In this document: positions 1 through 7,795 of the stretch, piece after piece
How positions within the stretch are numbered: position 1 is the stretch's first letter
How the letters are laid out: each line of letters starts with the position of its first letter
Source of the DNA: GCA-2683825 sp965662355
Lineage (GTDB): Bacteria > Planctomycetota > UBA1135 > GCA-002686595
Direction of reading: 5' to 3'
DNA: 64,000 nt
NCBI GenBank assembly: GCA_965662355.1
Contig: CBFIHP010000015.1
Coordinates: 1 to 64,000 of the forward strand
Notes under the pieces: generated by a model
Seen by the model: only the letters and a program-made list of their open reading frames with translations
Told to the model about the DNA's origin: nothing
Database searches by the model: none
Program-made: the position numbers and the translations under genes

Positions 1-260
1 TGGGGTTGCACCGCTTGCGCCGGGGCCGCCTGGACGGGCGGGGCCTGGGGCTGCGCTTGCGGAGCCGATGCCGGCAGCGGCGTCACGCCTTGCGGTTGGG
101 GGGCGGCGGGCTGCTGCGCTTGGGTCGGCACTCCCTCGGGAGTGGCCGGTGTTTGCGGAGCTTGGGCCTGAGGAGCCGGAGCCGGCGCCTGGGGCGTGCC
201 CTCAGGGTTCGGTTGGCTCACAGGTTGGTTGTTGTCGAAGGCGGGATCTTGTGCGGTCAT
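1..260 (-). CDS. Partial Pro/Ala/Gln-rich protein (N-terminal part)
   Basis: An open minus-strand frame runs from an ATG at 260 off the left edge of the window. The 86 visible residues begin MTAQDPAFDNNQPVSQPNPE and are almost entirely Pro, Ala, Gln, Gly and Thr in short irregular repeats, so this is probably a disordered N-terminal region with no signal peptide. A GAGAGG Shine-Dalgarno stretch lies 5 bases before the ATG, which supports the start. The gene is divergent from etfB across about 214 bases that must hold both promoters. No family can be assigned from the visible part; such a segment often precedes a membrane or envelope domain, but that is a guess. Confidence 0.55.
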   Translation of the reverse strand, partial: MTAQDPAFDNNQPVSQPNPEGTPQAPAPAPQAQAPQTPATPEGVPTQAQQPAAPQPQGVTPLPASAPQAQPQAPPVQAAPAQAVQP

Positions 261-474
261 CGAGGCCTCTCGCGGAAGCGATTTGCGTGGTGTCGCGTGT
301 CGAGCGCCTACCATCGGGTTCCCGGAAGGGAGTTCTTGAGGGTGGCTTTGAGATCCTCAGAGATAATGGATGGGCTTTTCCAAGGAGGTCTAGCAATCGT
401 TTCCGCCCCGTGCATGGGCGCAGCCCTCCCGTTATGATCCCTCGCCTTTTTCGTCCTCGAAGAGCGCCCCCGAT

Positions 475-1224
475 ATGAAAATCATCGCCTGTATCAAGCG
501 CGTACCTACCACGGATCTCGAGCCCAAGATCGCCGACTCGAAGCGCCTGGATCCCACCGGAGTGGCCTATGAGACGTCCTTCTACGATCAGATCGCCGTC
601 GAGGCGGCGCTGAAGGTCAAGGAGCAGCACGGAGGCGAAGTCACCGTGCTGACGATCGGCCCGAAGGACGCCCAGAAGGAACTCCGCGACGCCCTCGCCA
701 AGGGCGCGGACCATGCGATCTTGCTCTTGGACGAGGACTGGATGAACCGCGACGCGCACGCGACCGCCAAGGCCCTCCAGGCCAAGATCCAGGAACTCGG
801 CGCCGATCTCGTCTTCACCGGACGGGTCGCCACCGACCGCGACAACGCCGCTGTGGGTGTGATGCTCGCCACCATGCTCGACTTCGCTTGCGTCAGTGAC
901 GTCGTCGAATTGGAGGTCGAAGCCAGCGGCGGAACAGCCAAACGCGAGGCCGACAACGGACTCGAGTCGTACTCGTTCTCGCTGCCCGCGGTGATCACCT
1001 GCCAGAAGGATCTGAACGAACCGCGCCGCGCTGGCCTGAAGGGCATCATGGCCGCGAAGAAGAAACCCCTGGACGAATCCGACTGCACCGCTGCCGAGAA
1101 CCAGGCCCAAGTCAGCACCCTCGAAATGCCGCCCCCGCGTCCCGCGGGTCGCGTCGTGGGTGAAGGAGCCGCGGCAGTCGACGCCCTGATCGACGCCCTG
1201 CGTAACGAAGCGAAAGTCCTCTAG
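475..1224 (+). CDS. etfB: Electron transfer flavoprotein, beta subunit
   Basis: 249 residues, the usual length for EtfB. The protein starts MKIIACIKRVPTTD, the typical first strand of the beta subunit, and carries the AMP-site region (TGRVATDRDNAAVGVMLA) and the late LPAVITC segment followed by PRRAGLKGIMAAKKK, the family signature region. EtfB pairs with EtfA to carry electrons in the cytoplasm from acyl-CoA dehydrogenases and related flavoenzymes to ETF:quinone oxidoreductase. etfA follows after 20 bases, so the two form an operon. No dehydrogenase or ETF-quinone oxidoreductase gene is next to it, so its electron donors are encoded elsewhere. The ATG at 475 fits the family N-terminus exactly. 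Confidence 0.95.
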   Translation: MKIIACIKRVPTTDLEPKIADSKRLDPTGVAYETSFYDQIAVEAALKVKEQHGGEVTVLTIGPKDAQKELRDALAKGADHAILLLDEDWMNRDAHATAKALQAKIQELGADLVFTGRVATDRDNAAVGVMLATMLDFACVSDVVELEVEASGGTAKREADNGLESYSFSLPAVITCQKDLNEPRRAGLKGIMAAKKKPLDESDCTAAENQAQVSTLEMPPPRPAGRVVGEGAAAVDALIDALRNEAKVL

Positions 1225-1244
1225 AGAACGCGAGAGAATCCACC

Positions 1245-2192
1245 ATGGCACAGATCACCGTCTTCGTCGAACACGCCAACGGCAACATCAAACGCGCCAG
1301 CCTCGAGGCTCTCGGGGCCGCACGTTCCGCATCCGACAACGTCACCGCCATCCTCTGCGGCAGTGGAGCAGGCGACGCTGCCGCAAACGCTCTCGGAGCC
1401 ACGCAGGCCATCGTCCTGGGCGGCTCCGCGGACTCACCCGATGCAGTGGCCAAGGCCATCGCCGAGCTCGTCAAGGAACGCGGTGCCAAGGCTTTCATCG
1501 CCTCGGGAACCTCGACCGGTCGCGACCTTGCTCCGCGTATTGCGGCGCACCTGGACTCGACGCTCTTCAGCGAGTGCACGGGCTTCACCGCCGAGGGCGA
1601 TGCCTTTTCCGTGACACGTCCCTGGCTCGCGGGCAAGCTCATCGCCAGCCTGAGCTCCAGCGCCCCGGTCGTTTGCGCGACCCTGCGACGCAACATCTTC
1701 GCCCCCTCCGAGGGCGGAGGTGCACCCGAGATCGTCCAGGGCCCCACGGTCGGCGAAGGCAAGACCAAGCTCCTCGGAGTCGCCGCGAAGGAAGGCGGAA
1801 CACTCGACGTCTCGGAAGCCCCCATCGTCGTCTCCGGCGGCCGCGGCCTCAAGGAGCCCGGCAACTTCGAGATGCTCGAGAAACTGGCCGCCGCCTTCGG
1901 CAACGCCGCGGTAGGCGCAAGCCGCGCCGTTGTCGACGCCGGATGGCGCCCCCACGGCGAGCAGGTCGGCCAGACCGGCAAGACGGTCGCCCCTCAGCTC
2001 TACGTCGCCGTCGGCATTTCCGGAGCCATTCAGCACCTGGCCGGCATGAAGACCTCCAAGGTCATCGTGGCCATCAACAAGGACGCCGACGCACCGATTT
2101 TCAAGGTCGCGGACTATGGCATCGTCGGCGATGCCTTCGAGGTCGTGCCCGTCTTGACGGAAGCCGTCGCCAAGATCCGCGCCGAGGGCTGA
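1245..2192 (+). CDS. etfA: Electron transfer flavoprotein, alpha subunit
   Basis: 315 residues, normal for EtfA. The N-terminal half is the ETF domain beginning MAQITVFVEHANGNIKRAS. The C-terminal half is the FAD-binding domain: GGRGLKEPGNFEMLEKLA, then GASRAVVDAGWRPHGEQVGQTGKTV, then the conserved VGISGAIQHLAGMKTSKVIVA and the closing FKVADYGIVGDAFEVVPVL. All FAD-contact blocks are present, so the heterodimer should be functional. It follows etfB by 20 bases. The ATG at 1245 lies nine bases after an AGAGAA stretch. A hairpin directly after the stop may end the transcript. Confidence 0.95.
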   Translation: MAQITVFVEHANGNIKRASLEALGAARSASDNVTAILCGSGAGDAAANALGATQAIVLGGSADSPDAVAKAIAELVKERGAKAFIASGTSTGRDLAPRIAAHLDSTLFSECTGFTAEGDAFSVTRPWLAGKLIASLSSSAPVVCATLRRNIFAPSEGGGAPEIVQGPTVGEGKTKLLGVAAKEGGTLDVSEAPIVVSGGRGLKEPGNFEMLEKLAAAFGNAAVGASRAVVDAGWRPHGEQVGQTGKTVAPQLYVAVGISGAIQHLAGMKTSKVIVAINKDADAPIFKVADYGIVGDAFEVVPVLTEAVAKIRAEG

Positions 2193-2203
2193 GTCGAAAC
2201 ACC

Positions 2204-2220
2204 GAGCCGCCCCGCGGCTC
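2204..2220. terminator. Short GC hairpin between convergent genes
   Basis: A perfect 7-base inverted repeat GAGCCGC/GCGGCTC with a CCC loop lies between the etfA stop and the stop codon of the coiled-coil gene, touching the latter. Its placement between convergent genes suits a bidirectional terminator, but no clear T tract follows on either strand. Confidence 0.45.
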
Positions 2221-3040
2221 AGTTATCCTCGTCGTAGAAGCTCTCGACGTCCATCGGGTCTTCCGGCAGCGGCCCCCGTGACTCGCCTAGATCGGCGCTG
2301 GTCTGGGCCTCGATGGCTGCGCGCGTGTCGTCCTCGCTTTGCGAGTCGGAGACGAGGGCCGTCATCTCGTCGATGCGCTCCTCGAGGTCTTTCCTCGTAT
2401 TGCCCAGCTGGGTCTGCAGCTGGATGTTCTCTTCGGTGAGCGCCTTGATGCCACGACGCTTCTTGAGGATCTCGTCCTCGAGCTTGCGGATCCGGCCTTG
2501 CGTGTGGTCCGCAAAGTGTTGCAGCTCACCTTGGTGCTTGGCCTCGGTTTCGCTATGACCCAGCTCTGCGGTTCGAAGTCGGTCTCTGAGGTCGGCCAGC
2601 TCCTTCTCGCAGGCTTCCTTCAGCGCCTGCGTGCCCGCTTCGTGCTCGGCCTGCATGGCTTCCATCACGGTCTGCATCTGGGCCAGGGAGTCCTGTTCGG
2701 CCGCGAGGCGCTGGACCTCTTCGGCCTGGGACTTCAACTCGTCCCGGGCTTCGGCCAGCTCGCGTTGGGCATCGGTCGCAGCGGCGTGACCGGACTTCTC
2801 CTCGAGGCGACGCATGATCTCGGCGAGCAGCCTATCCTCGAGGCCTTCGAGCTTGTCCTGGGAAGCGACAAGGGCCTGCTCGAGGCGATCCATCTCCGGC
2901 CGCACGTCGCGGATCGCGGAGATGTCCTCGGAGAAGGACTGGGAGGCCAGCTGCATCTTGCGGGCGGCGAGGATCAGGCGCTCGCGCCATTCCCGCTCGA
3001 CTTGCAGGGCCTTCTTGGATTTGTCGTTGGAGGAAGCCAA
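2219..3040 (-). CDS. Cytoplasmic coiled-coil protein of unknown function
   Basis: 273 residues, with no signal peptide or membrane segment. From about residue 35 to 220 the sequence is a continuous run of Glu, Gln, Lys, Arg, Ala and Leu in heptad-like spacing (for example RRLEEKSGHAAATDAQREL and EILKKRRGIKALTEENIQL), which indicates a long coiled coil. The last 50 residues are acidic and end DVESFYDEDN. It is convergent with etfA and separated from the thioesterase gene upstream by a strong hairpin, so it is probably its own transcription unit. Coiled-coil composition alone does not identify a family; a structural or scaffold role is only a guess. Confidence 0.75.
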   Translation of the reverse strand: MASSNDKSKKALQVEREWRERLILAARKMQLASQSFSEDISAIRDVRPEMDRLEQALVASQDKLEGLEDRLLAEIMRRLEEKSGHAAATDAQRELAEARDELKSQAEEVQRLAAEQDSLAQMQTVMEAMQAEHEAGTQALKEACEKELADLRDRLRTAELGHSETEAKHQGELQHFADHTQGRIRKLEDEILKKRRGIKALTEENIQLQTQLGNTRKDLEERIDEMTALVSDSQSEDDTRAAIEAQTSADLGESRGPLPEDPMDVESFYDEDN

Positions 3041-3122
3041 TGGAGGAAGGTCTCCCCCCTATCGGCATGTGCGTAGCGCCCAGCTGAAGCGAAGCCGTTT
3101 CCCTTTTTGGTTCGAAAACCAC

Positions 3123-3145
3123 CCGGGGGTCCCTGAGACCCCCGG
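3123..3145 (-). terminator. Intrinsic terminator after the thioesterase gene
   Basis: A perfect 9-base stem CCGGGGGTC/GACCCCCGG with a 5-base loop lies eight bases past the thioesterase stop. Read on the minus strand it is followed by GTGGTTTTCG, giving a short T run. Stem quality, position and T run fit a rho-independent terminator separating the thioesterase gene from the coiled-coil gene. Confidence 0.6.
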
Positions 3146-3152
3146 CGAATGC

Positions 3153-3650
3153 CTACCAGCGGTGGTAGGCGGGGTGGCCCTCCTTGACGGCCACGAAAAC
3201 CCCGCGACAAGTGGTCGTCACCTCGCCTCGCGCCTCCAGAGTGGCCTCGACAATCGCCTTGCGGCCGCTCGATTCGATGACCCGGGCACGTACGCGCAGG
3301 GGCCCGTCGGTGGGCGTCGGCCTCTTCAGCTTGACGTGGAACTCCGCCGTCACCGTGCAGGGGGGCGTCGTCTCACCGGCTTTTTTCATCAGGTGCCAGG
3401 CCGCCGTCCAGTTGCTGTGACAGTCGAGCAGAGCACCGCAGATTCCACCATTCAACATGCCCTCGAATGCCTCGTGATGGGGCTCGGGGGTCCAGTCGCA
3501 GAGCACCTCTCCACTGCCATCCGCTCCCTCGGCATCGTCCGCGGGGGGAACGCTCTTCAAGCGCAGACCCTTGTCGTTCGCTGGCCCGCAACCGAAGCAG
3601 TGGTTGTGGGGTGCATAGCGATCCTGCAGGCCTTGCATGGTCTCTGTCAT
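3153..3650 (-). CDS. PaaI-like hotdog-fold acyl-CoA thioesterase
   Basis: About 165 residues from the ATG at 3650. The hotdog signature is clear: HHEAFEGMLNGGICGALLDC, in which the segment after the His resembles the G-x-x-H-G-G substrate loop and following helix of PaaI/YbgC-type thioesterases, then the strands TPPCTVTAEFHVKLKRPTP and LRVRARVIESSGRKAIVEATL. An N-terminal HNHCFGCG stretch is common in a bacterial subfamily of these enzymes. It probably hydrolyses an acyl-CoA in the cytoplasm; the substrate is unknown. The frame stays open to an ATG at 3749, but I prefer 3650 because GGAGG lies 9 bases ahead of it. It sits alone between a terminator and a divergent gene remnant. Confidence 0.8.
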   Translation of the reverse strand: MTETMQGLQDRYAPHNHCFGCGPANDKGLRLKSVPPADDAEGADGSGEVLCDWTPEPHHEAFEGMLNGGICGALLDCHSNWTAAWHLMKKAGETTPPCTVTAEFHVKLKRPTPTDGPLRVRARVIESSGRKAIVEATLEARGEVTTTCRGVFVAVKEGHPAYHRW

Positions 3651-3817
3651 GGGTCCCATCCTCCATTGATGATGGGATGCAGCGTATTCGAGGGAAGCTT
3701 CGTGCCCAAGGCCGTTCCAGGCCGTGCGGCTTTCATCGGTCTGCTGCATCCGCGCTAGGATGGGGCGCGATGACTTCCCAAGTCCAGGCCCGTGGGGCCA
3801 ACCCCTTGTTTCTCGGC

Positions 3818-4066
3818 ATGAAGCAACTCCTCGCCTGCTTTGCCCTCTTTCTCTCCCCGGAGGCGACCGCTTCGGGTCTGGCCCCCGTACATGAGGACGT
3901 CTACGCCGAAGACATGGCCTTCGCCCTTGACGAGCTCGAAGAACAGTGCGGGCACTTCTTCAAACTGAAGGACATCGACTGGAAGAAGGTCCGCAAGGAG
4001 ATGACCAAAGCGGTCAAGAAGATCGACCCAGACGACAGGGTCGCGTTCGATCCGGAGCACCGCTAG
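3818..4066 (+). pseudogene. Truncated S41-like (tail-specific) protease, N-terminal fragment
   Basis: 82 residues: a plausible signal peptide (MKQLLACFALFLSPEATASG), then ALDELEEQCGHFFKLKDIDWKKVRKEM, which resembles the start of the helical domain preceding the PDZ/S41 protease core in secreted C-terminal-processing proteases. The frame stops at 4066, before any PDZ, substrate-binding or Ser/Lys catalytic region; intact members have several hundred residues. The stop overlaps the end of a truncated peroxiredoxin frame on the other strand, so both genes look cut by one deletion. It could instead be a genuine short secreted protein. The family call rests on the FFKLKDIDWKKVRKEM block and is moderate. 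Confidence 0.5.
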
Positions 4067-4203
4067 CCAATCAACTCGGCTGCTCGACCCGGAGTGAAGT
4101 CCTTCGGGTGAGAAAACAAGATGGCCCAGCCATCACCGATCCACTTGTGGAAGTCGATCTTTCCCTGGGTGGTCTCCGTGAAATCAGGAGCGATGTCGGG
4201 CGG
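4063..4203 (-). pseudogene. Truncated peroxiredoxin (1-Cys/Prx6 type), N-terminal fragment
   Basis: The last 46 codons of a minus-strand frame read DIAPDFTETTQGKIDFHKW, then IGDGWAILFSHPKDFTP, an excellent match to the start of Prx6/AhpC-type peroxiredoxins. In those enzymes the next residues hold the peroxidatic cysteine (consensus P-V-C-T-T-E). Here the frame continues PGRAAELIG and stops, so the catalytic Cys and about 170 downstream residues are missing. There is no ATG close upstream in frame. This is a relic, not an active peroxidase. It abuts the truncated S41-like frame tail to tail. Confidence 0.75.
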
Positions 4204-4387
4204 CCTTCGAAACCGGGGGCGTGCCCTCGAGGGCCCATTCGGAGCAACGACCTGGGAATCAGGCTTTCCCGGCACCCAGGTCTCGATCACTGGCCATTCC
4301 CTATTATAAATGCGGGGTGGTCGTTGCGTGCTGGGTCGGGAGCGTAGTAGTGTGTCCCGCCTTTTTGTCCGAGTGGGCCAAACCCAA

Positions 4388-6235
4388 ATGATCACACCTA
4401 TCCAACCCGACGCCGACCTCGAGACGAGTGCCGCCAGCGAATCCGGTGAATCCTGTACGGGAGAGCCCGAGGGAGATTCCGAGCTCCAGAGCCCATTGGC
4501 AAGCGTCCATCCCGAGCTTCGCGCCGCGCTGAAGCGCCGTGGCTTCGACACCCTGACCTCCGTTCAGTCCGCCGTCTTGGAGGCGTGCCGGGCTCCCCGC
4601 GACCTGCAAATCTCCTCGCAGACGGGCTCGGGGAAGACCGTGGCGTTGGGATTCGTGATCGCTCGCCCCTGGCTGGAAGCCGGAAGCAACGCTGAGCTCA
4701 CCGATCCGGTCGGGCCGAGGGCCCTCGTCATCGTCCCCACGCGCGAACTGGCCGCCCAGGTCCGGGAGGAGCTCACCTGGCTCTTCGACGGAATCTCGAA
4801 CGTGCGCGTCGATTGTGTGACCGGAGGCACCAGCGTCCTGCACGATCGTGACCGCTTGCGCCGCAAGCCCGCCGTGCTCGTCGGGACGCCCGGCCGCCTT
4901 CTGGATCACATCAAGTCCGGATCGCTCGACGCCTCCGACGTCCGCGAGCTGGTGCTCGACGAAGCGGATCAGATGCTCGACATGGGCTTCCGCGAGGAGC
5001 TCGAGAGCATCCTCGAGGCCACCCCCACCGACCGACGCACGCACCTCGTGTCGGCCACCTTTCCGCAGGCCATCGCGAATCTCGCCAAGCGCTATCAGAA
5101 CGACCCGCTCTCGATCGAGGGTACGAAGCTCGGCGCCGCCAACGAGGACATCGTGCATGTGGCCCACCTCGTGCACGATCGCGATCGATATTCGGCATTG
5201 GTCAACCTCCTCATGATAAGCGGCGAGGAACGAGCGCTGGTCTTCGTCAAGACACGGGCAGCGACGAGCGAGCTGGCCGAAAAGCTCTGCGAGGATGGCT
5301 TCACGGCGGCCGCGCTCAGTGGCGAGCTCGCCCAGTCCCAGCGAACCGCGACGCTGCGTGCTTTCCGCAGCGGGACGGTTTCGATCCTGGTAGCCACGGA
5401 CGTCGCCGCCCGGGGGCTCGACATCCCCGACGTCGCAACCGTCATTCATGGCGACCTCGCCTTCGATGCCGAGGCTTACACACACCGAAGCGGGCGCACG
5501 GGCCGCGCCGGCAAGCAAGGACACAGCGTCAGCCTGGTTTCGGTGCGCAAGGAGCGCCAAGCCCGGCGCACTTTCCAATATGCTCGGGTCCAGGTCGATT
5601 GGCGCGACGCGCCCGGGCGCAAGCCGGTCTTGAAGGTGCTGAAGAAGCGGGAACGCCGTCGGCTCTGGGAAGCCCTCGCCAAGGCACCCGAGCCGGAAGC
5701 CGGCCTGGTCGAGCTCGCACAGCGCCTGCTGGAGACCGGTGATCCCGAACACGTCGTGGCCACCCTCTTGAGCGAGCTTCGCCCCTCGAACCAGATCGAG
5801 CCGCGCGACATTGGCGCTCCGCGTCCCCGCGACACACGGGATGCGCGCGACAACTGGCACGGGGACCGCAACTCGCGCTCGAACGACAGGCCCTACGGCC
5901 GGCCCTCCTATGGAAACTCGGACGGAGGATACTCGGGCGGACCGAAGCACAATGCGTCCTTCAGCGACCGACGCGCCTCCCGTGAGAACGGGCACTTCGT
6001 ACGCTTCAGCATCAACTGGGGCTTCGAAGGCGGTGCAACGCCCAAGCGCATCCTCGCGCACATCTGCCGGCGCGGAGGGATCAGCGGCCAGGAAGTCGGC
6101 GCCATCCGCCTCGACCCGCGCATGAGTTTCTTCGACGTGGACGGCCGTCTCGCCTCCGACTTCGCCGACCGTGTCCGCCAGCCGGACAGTCGTGACCCGA
6201 AGCTACGCATCTATCGCGTGCCTTCCCGGAACTGA
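4388..6235 (+). CDS. DEAD-box ATP-dependent RNA helicase with DbpA-type RNA-binding domain
   Basis: 615 residues from the ATG at 4388. The helicase core is complete: Q motif (GFDTLTSVQ), motif I SQTGSGKT, Ia PTRELA, Ib TPGRL, II DEAD, III SAT, V ATDVAARGLDIP and VI HRSGRTGRAG. A Gly/Arg/Asn/Tyr-rich linker (about residues 480-535) leads to a C-terminal domain, VRFSINWGFEGGATPKRILAH to KLRIYRV, that matches the DbpA/CsdA RNA-binding domain. Enzymes of this type unwind rRNA during ribosome assembly or mRNA in the cold. The frame is open to 4310, but the first 26 residues have no family counterpart. It is closer to DeaD/CsdA or DbpA than to RhlE; which of the two cannot be settled here. Confidence 0.93.
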   Translation: MITPIQPDADLETSAASESGESCTGEPEGDSELQSPLASVHPELRAALKRRGFDTLTSVQSAVLEACRAPRDLQISSQTGSGKTVALGFVIARPWLEAGSNAELTDPVGPRALVIVPTRELAAQVREELTWLFDGISNVRVDCVTGGTSVLHDRDRLRRKPAVLVGTPGRLLDHIKSGSLDASDVRELVLDEADQMLDMGFREELESILEATPTDRRTHLVSATFPQAIANLAKRYQNDPLSIEGTKLGAANEDIVHVAHLVHDRDRYSALVNLLMISGEERALVFVKTRAATSELAEKLCEDGFTAAALSGELAQSQRTATLRAFRSGTVSILVATDVAARGLDIPDVATVIHGDLAFDAEAYTHRSGRTGRAGKQGHSVSLVSVRKERQARRTFQYARVQVDWRDAPGRKPVLKVLKKRERRRLWEALAKAPEPEAGLVELAQRLLETGDPEHVVATLLSELRPSNQIEPRDIGAPRPRDTRDARDNWHGDRNSRSNDRPYGRPSYGNSDGGYSGGPKHNASFSDRRASRENGHFVRFSINWGFEGGATPKRILAHICRRGGISGQEVGAIRLDPRMSFFDVDGRLASDFADRVRQPDSRDPKLRIYRVPSRN

Positions 6236-6481
6236 GCTTCCGGAGAGCTCAACAGGAGCAAGAATATCGGGCCAAGCTCTCACGGATGACCAGCTGCGAG
6301 CTGCCTTCGCGTGGATGGGCCCGTTTGCGAAGGGAAAGCGCTAGGATCTCAGCGGGGTTTTCGGCGACCGGTACAATCGAATGTGCCTCGAAACTGCGCC
6401 CGAATTCCCTCGGCCGCTGAAGACCGGCGATCGGAGGCTGAAGACATGCTCTGGTATGGAACGCGATCCTTCTCGATCGAG

Positions 6482-6769
6482 ATGCGCCTCGTCGTAACAC
6501 TGTCCTTTATTCTCTCCTGCGGCAGCACGAGCTGTGTGTATTCGTCACACCACTGCATCGACCAGAATCACGATGGTCTCTGTGACGACAAGAATCATCA
6601 CGGGACATCGGACTCCGCCACTCCCGGAGCCGCGACGAGCGAGCCGCCCCCGATAGACGTGATCGGAGGCGTGATCGGGGTCGTGTTCGGAGTCCGGCTG
6701 GACGAGGCGACAGGTGAACTGGACGTGCAGCGAATCGAAGGCCTGCGCGCCGACTCACGGCCCCGGTAG
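6482..6769 (+). CDS. Small exported protein with a D-x-N-x-D-G loop
   Basis: 95 residues from the ATG at 6482: MRLVVTLSFILSCGSTSC is a short hydrophobic leader with cysteines at its end, possibly a lipoprotein signal although the lipobox is not standard. Next comes CIDQNHDGLCDDKNHHG, a calcium-loop-like D-x-N-x-D-G-x-C-D segment, then a Ser/Thr/Pro linker and a hydrophobic VIGGVIGVVFGVRLD stretch. The frame can start earlier at 6446. There is no strong ribosome-binding site. It lies just upstream of a secreted phosphoesterase gene on the same strand. I do not recognise a family, and the gene call itself is moderate. Confidence 0.5.
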   Translation: MRLVVTLSFILSCGSTSCVYSSHHCIDQNHDGLCDDKNHHGTSDSATPGAATSEPPPIDVIGGVIGVVFGVRLDEATGELDVQRIEGLRADSRPR

Positions 6770-6828
6770 AGCAAGCCAGAGGCGGATCGTAGGCTCACGT
6801 CGAGAAGCGTCACGCTACTCTCTCTGGA

Positions 6829-7695
6829 ATGAGATCCACTCTCCTGCTGCCCCTCTGGCTCGGTGCCGCCTGTGCGAGCCCCGGCAACCTGACCATCGGT
6901 GCGATCGCGGATGCCCAGTACGCGGACGCGGATAGCAGTGGCGTGCGCCACTATCGGCTTTCCGCCCAGAAGCTGGCGGATTGTGTCGAGGAATTGAATC
7001 GACACGAACTCGACTTCGTCGTGCACCTCGGAGACTTGATCGACAAGGACTTCGCCAGCTTCGATGTCGTCATGCCCTTGGTCCAACGACTGAAAGCGAA
7101 GCCCCACCTGGTCCTCGGCAATCACGAGTTCTCCGTCGATGAGGGAGACAAGCAAGCCGTGCCTGCCATGATGGGCCTCGAACGGCGCTACTACGATTTT
7201 GAGCGTGAAGGGCGCCGCTTTCTCGTCGTGGACGGAAACGATCTCAGCCGCTATGCATGGCCGGCCGGTTCGGCTCAACTTGCCGCTTCCGTCGCGTATC
7301 ACGAAACACACGCCAGGGACCGGCCCGAGTGGAACGGTGCGATTGGGGCGCGTCAGCTCGCATGGATCGACGAGGTCCTCCAGCGCGCTGACGAGGCCGG
7401 CGAGGACGCCTTCCTCCTGTGCCACTTCCCGATCTACCCGGACGAGGTTGGCTACACGCTCTGGAACGCCACGGAAGTTCGCGAGCTACTGGCACGCCAT
7501 CCCTCCGTGAAAGCCTGGTTGGCCGGACACCACCATCACGGAGAGTACGTCGCCTGGAAAGGGATCCACTTCCTGACGTTGCGTGGGATGGTGGACACGC
7601 AGGAGACCGCGTACGCCATTCTCACGATCACGAAGGACACGCTCATCGTGAAGGGGTTCGGACGCGAGCCCGATCGGGTCTTGCCGCTGCGTTGA
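6829..7695 (+). CDS. Metallophosphoesterase, ADP-ribose/CDP-alcohol diphosphatase (ADPRM) type
   Basis: 288 residues with a short N-terminal leader ending CAS, so probably exported or a lipoprotein. The calcineurin-fold metal ligands are all visible: GAIADAQYAD (first Asp and Gln), HLGDLID, LGNHE, LLCHFP and GHHHHG. The opening IADAQYAD, followed by RHYRLSAQKLADCVEELN, resembles Mn-dependent ADP-ribose/CDP-alcohol diphosphatases more than generic phosphoesterases; those cleave ADP-ribose, CDP-choline and similar diphosphates. A periplasmic location would suit nucleotide-derivative salvage, which is inference. It is convergent with the next gene across 100 bases. Confidence 0.85.
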   Translation: MRSTLLLPLWLGAACASPGNLTIGAIADAQYADADSSGVRHYRLSAQKLADCVEELNRHELDFVVHLGDLIDKDFASFDVVMPLVQRLKAKPHLVLGNHEFSVDEGDKQAVPAMMGLERRYYDFEREGRRFLVVDGNDLSRYAWPAGSAQLAASVAYHETHARDRPEWNGAIGARQLAWIDEVLQRADEAGEDAFLLCHFPIYPDEVGYTLWNATEVRELLARHPSVKAWLAGHHHHGEYVAWKGIHFLTLRGMVDTQETAYAILTITKDTLIVKGFGREPDRVLPLR

Positions 7696-7795
7696 GATCG
7701 AGCGCAACCACTGCGACAGCCGAGGTGCAGAGACTGTGCTGATGCTCGCCCTGGCCTGCATGACTGCGGAGGCGAAGGGGCTATCAATCGTCGGG

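Noticed and set aside
202..1251. A 349-codon minus-strand frame across etfB
   Set aside because: It is antisense to a clear etfB. Only the in-frame piece at 1-260 in another reading frame has a ribosome-binding site and plausible start.
4295..4315. TATTATAAAT as a -10 box for the helicase gene
   Set aside because: It looks like a -10 element, but no acceptable -35 hexamer lies 15-19 bases upstream, so I do not list it as a promoter.
4304..6061. A 585-codon minus-strand frame opposite the DEAD-box helicase
   Set aside because: The helicase has all motifs on the plus strand. The antisense frame is long because of high GC at third positions and resembles no family.
6233..6251. TGAGCT/AGCTCA hairpin over the helicase stop codon
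   Set aside because: Only 6 base pairs with a 7-base loop and no T run; too weak to call a terminator.
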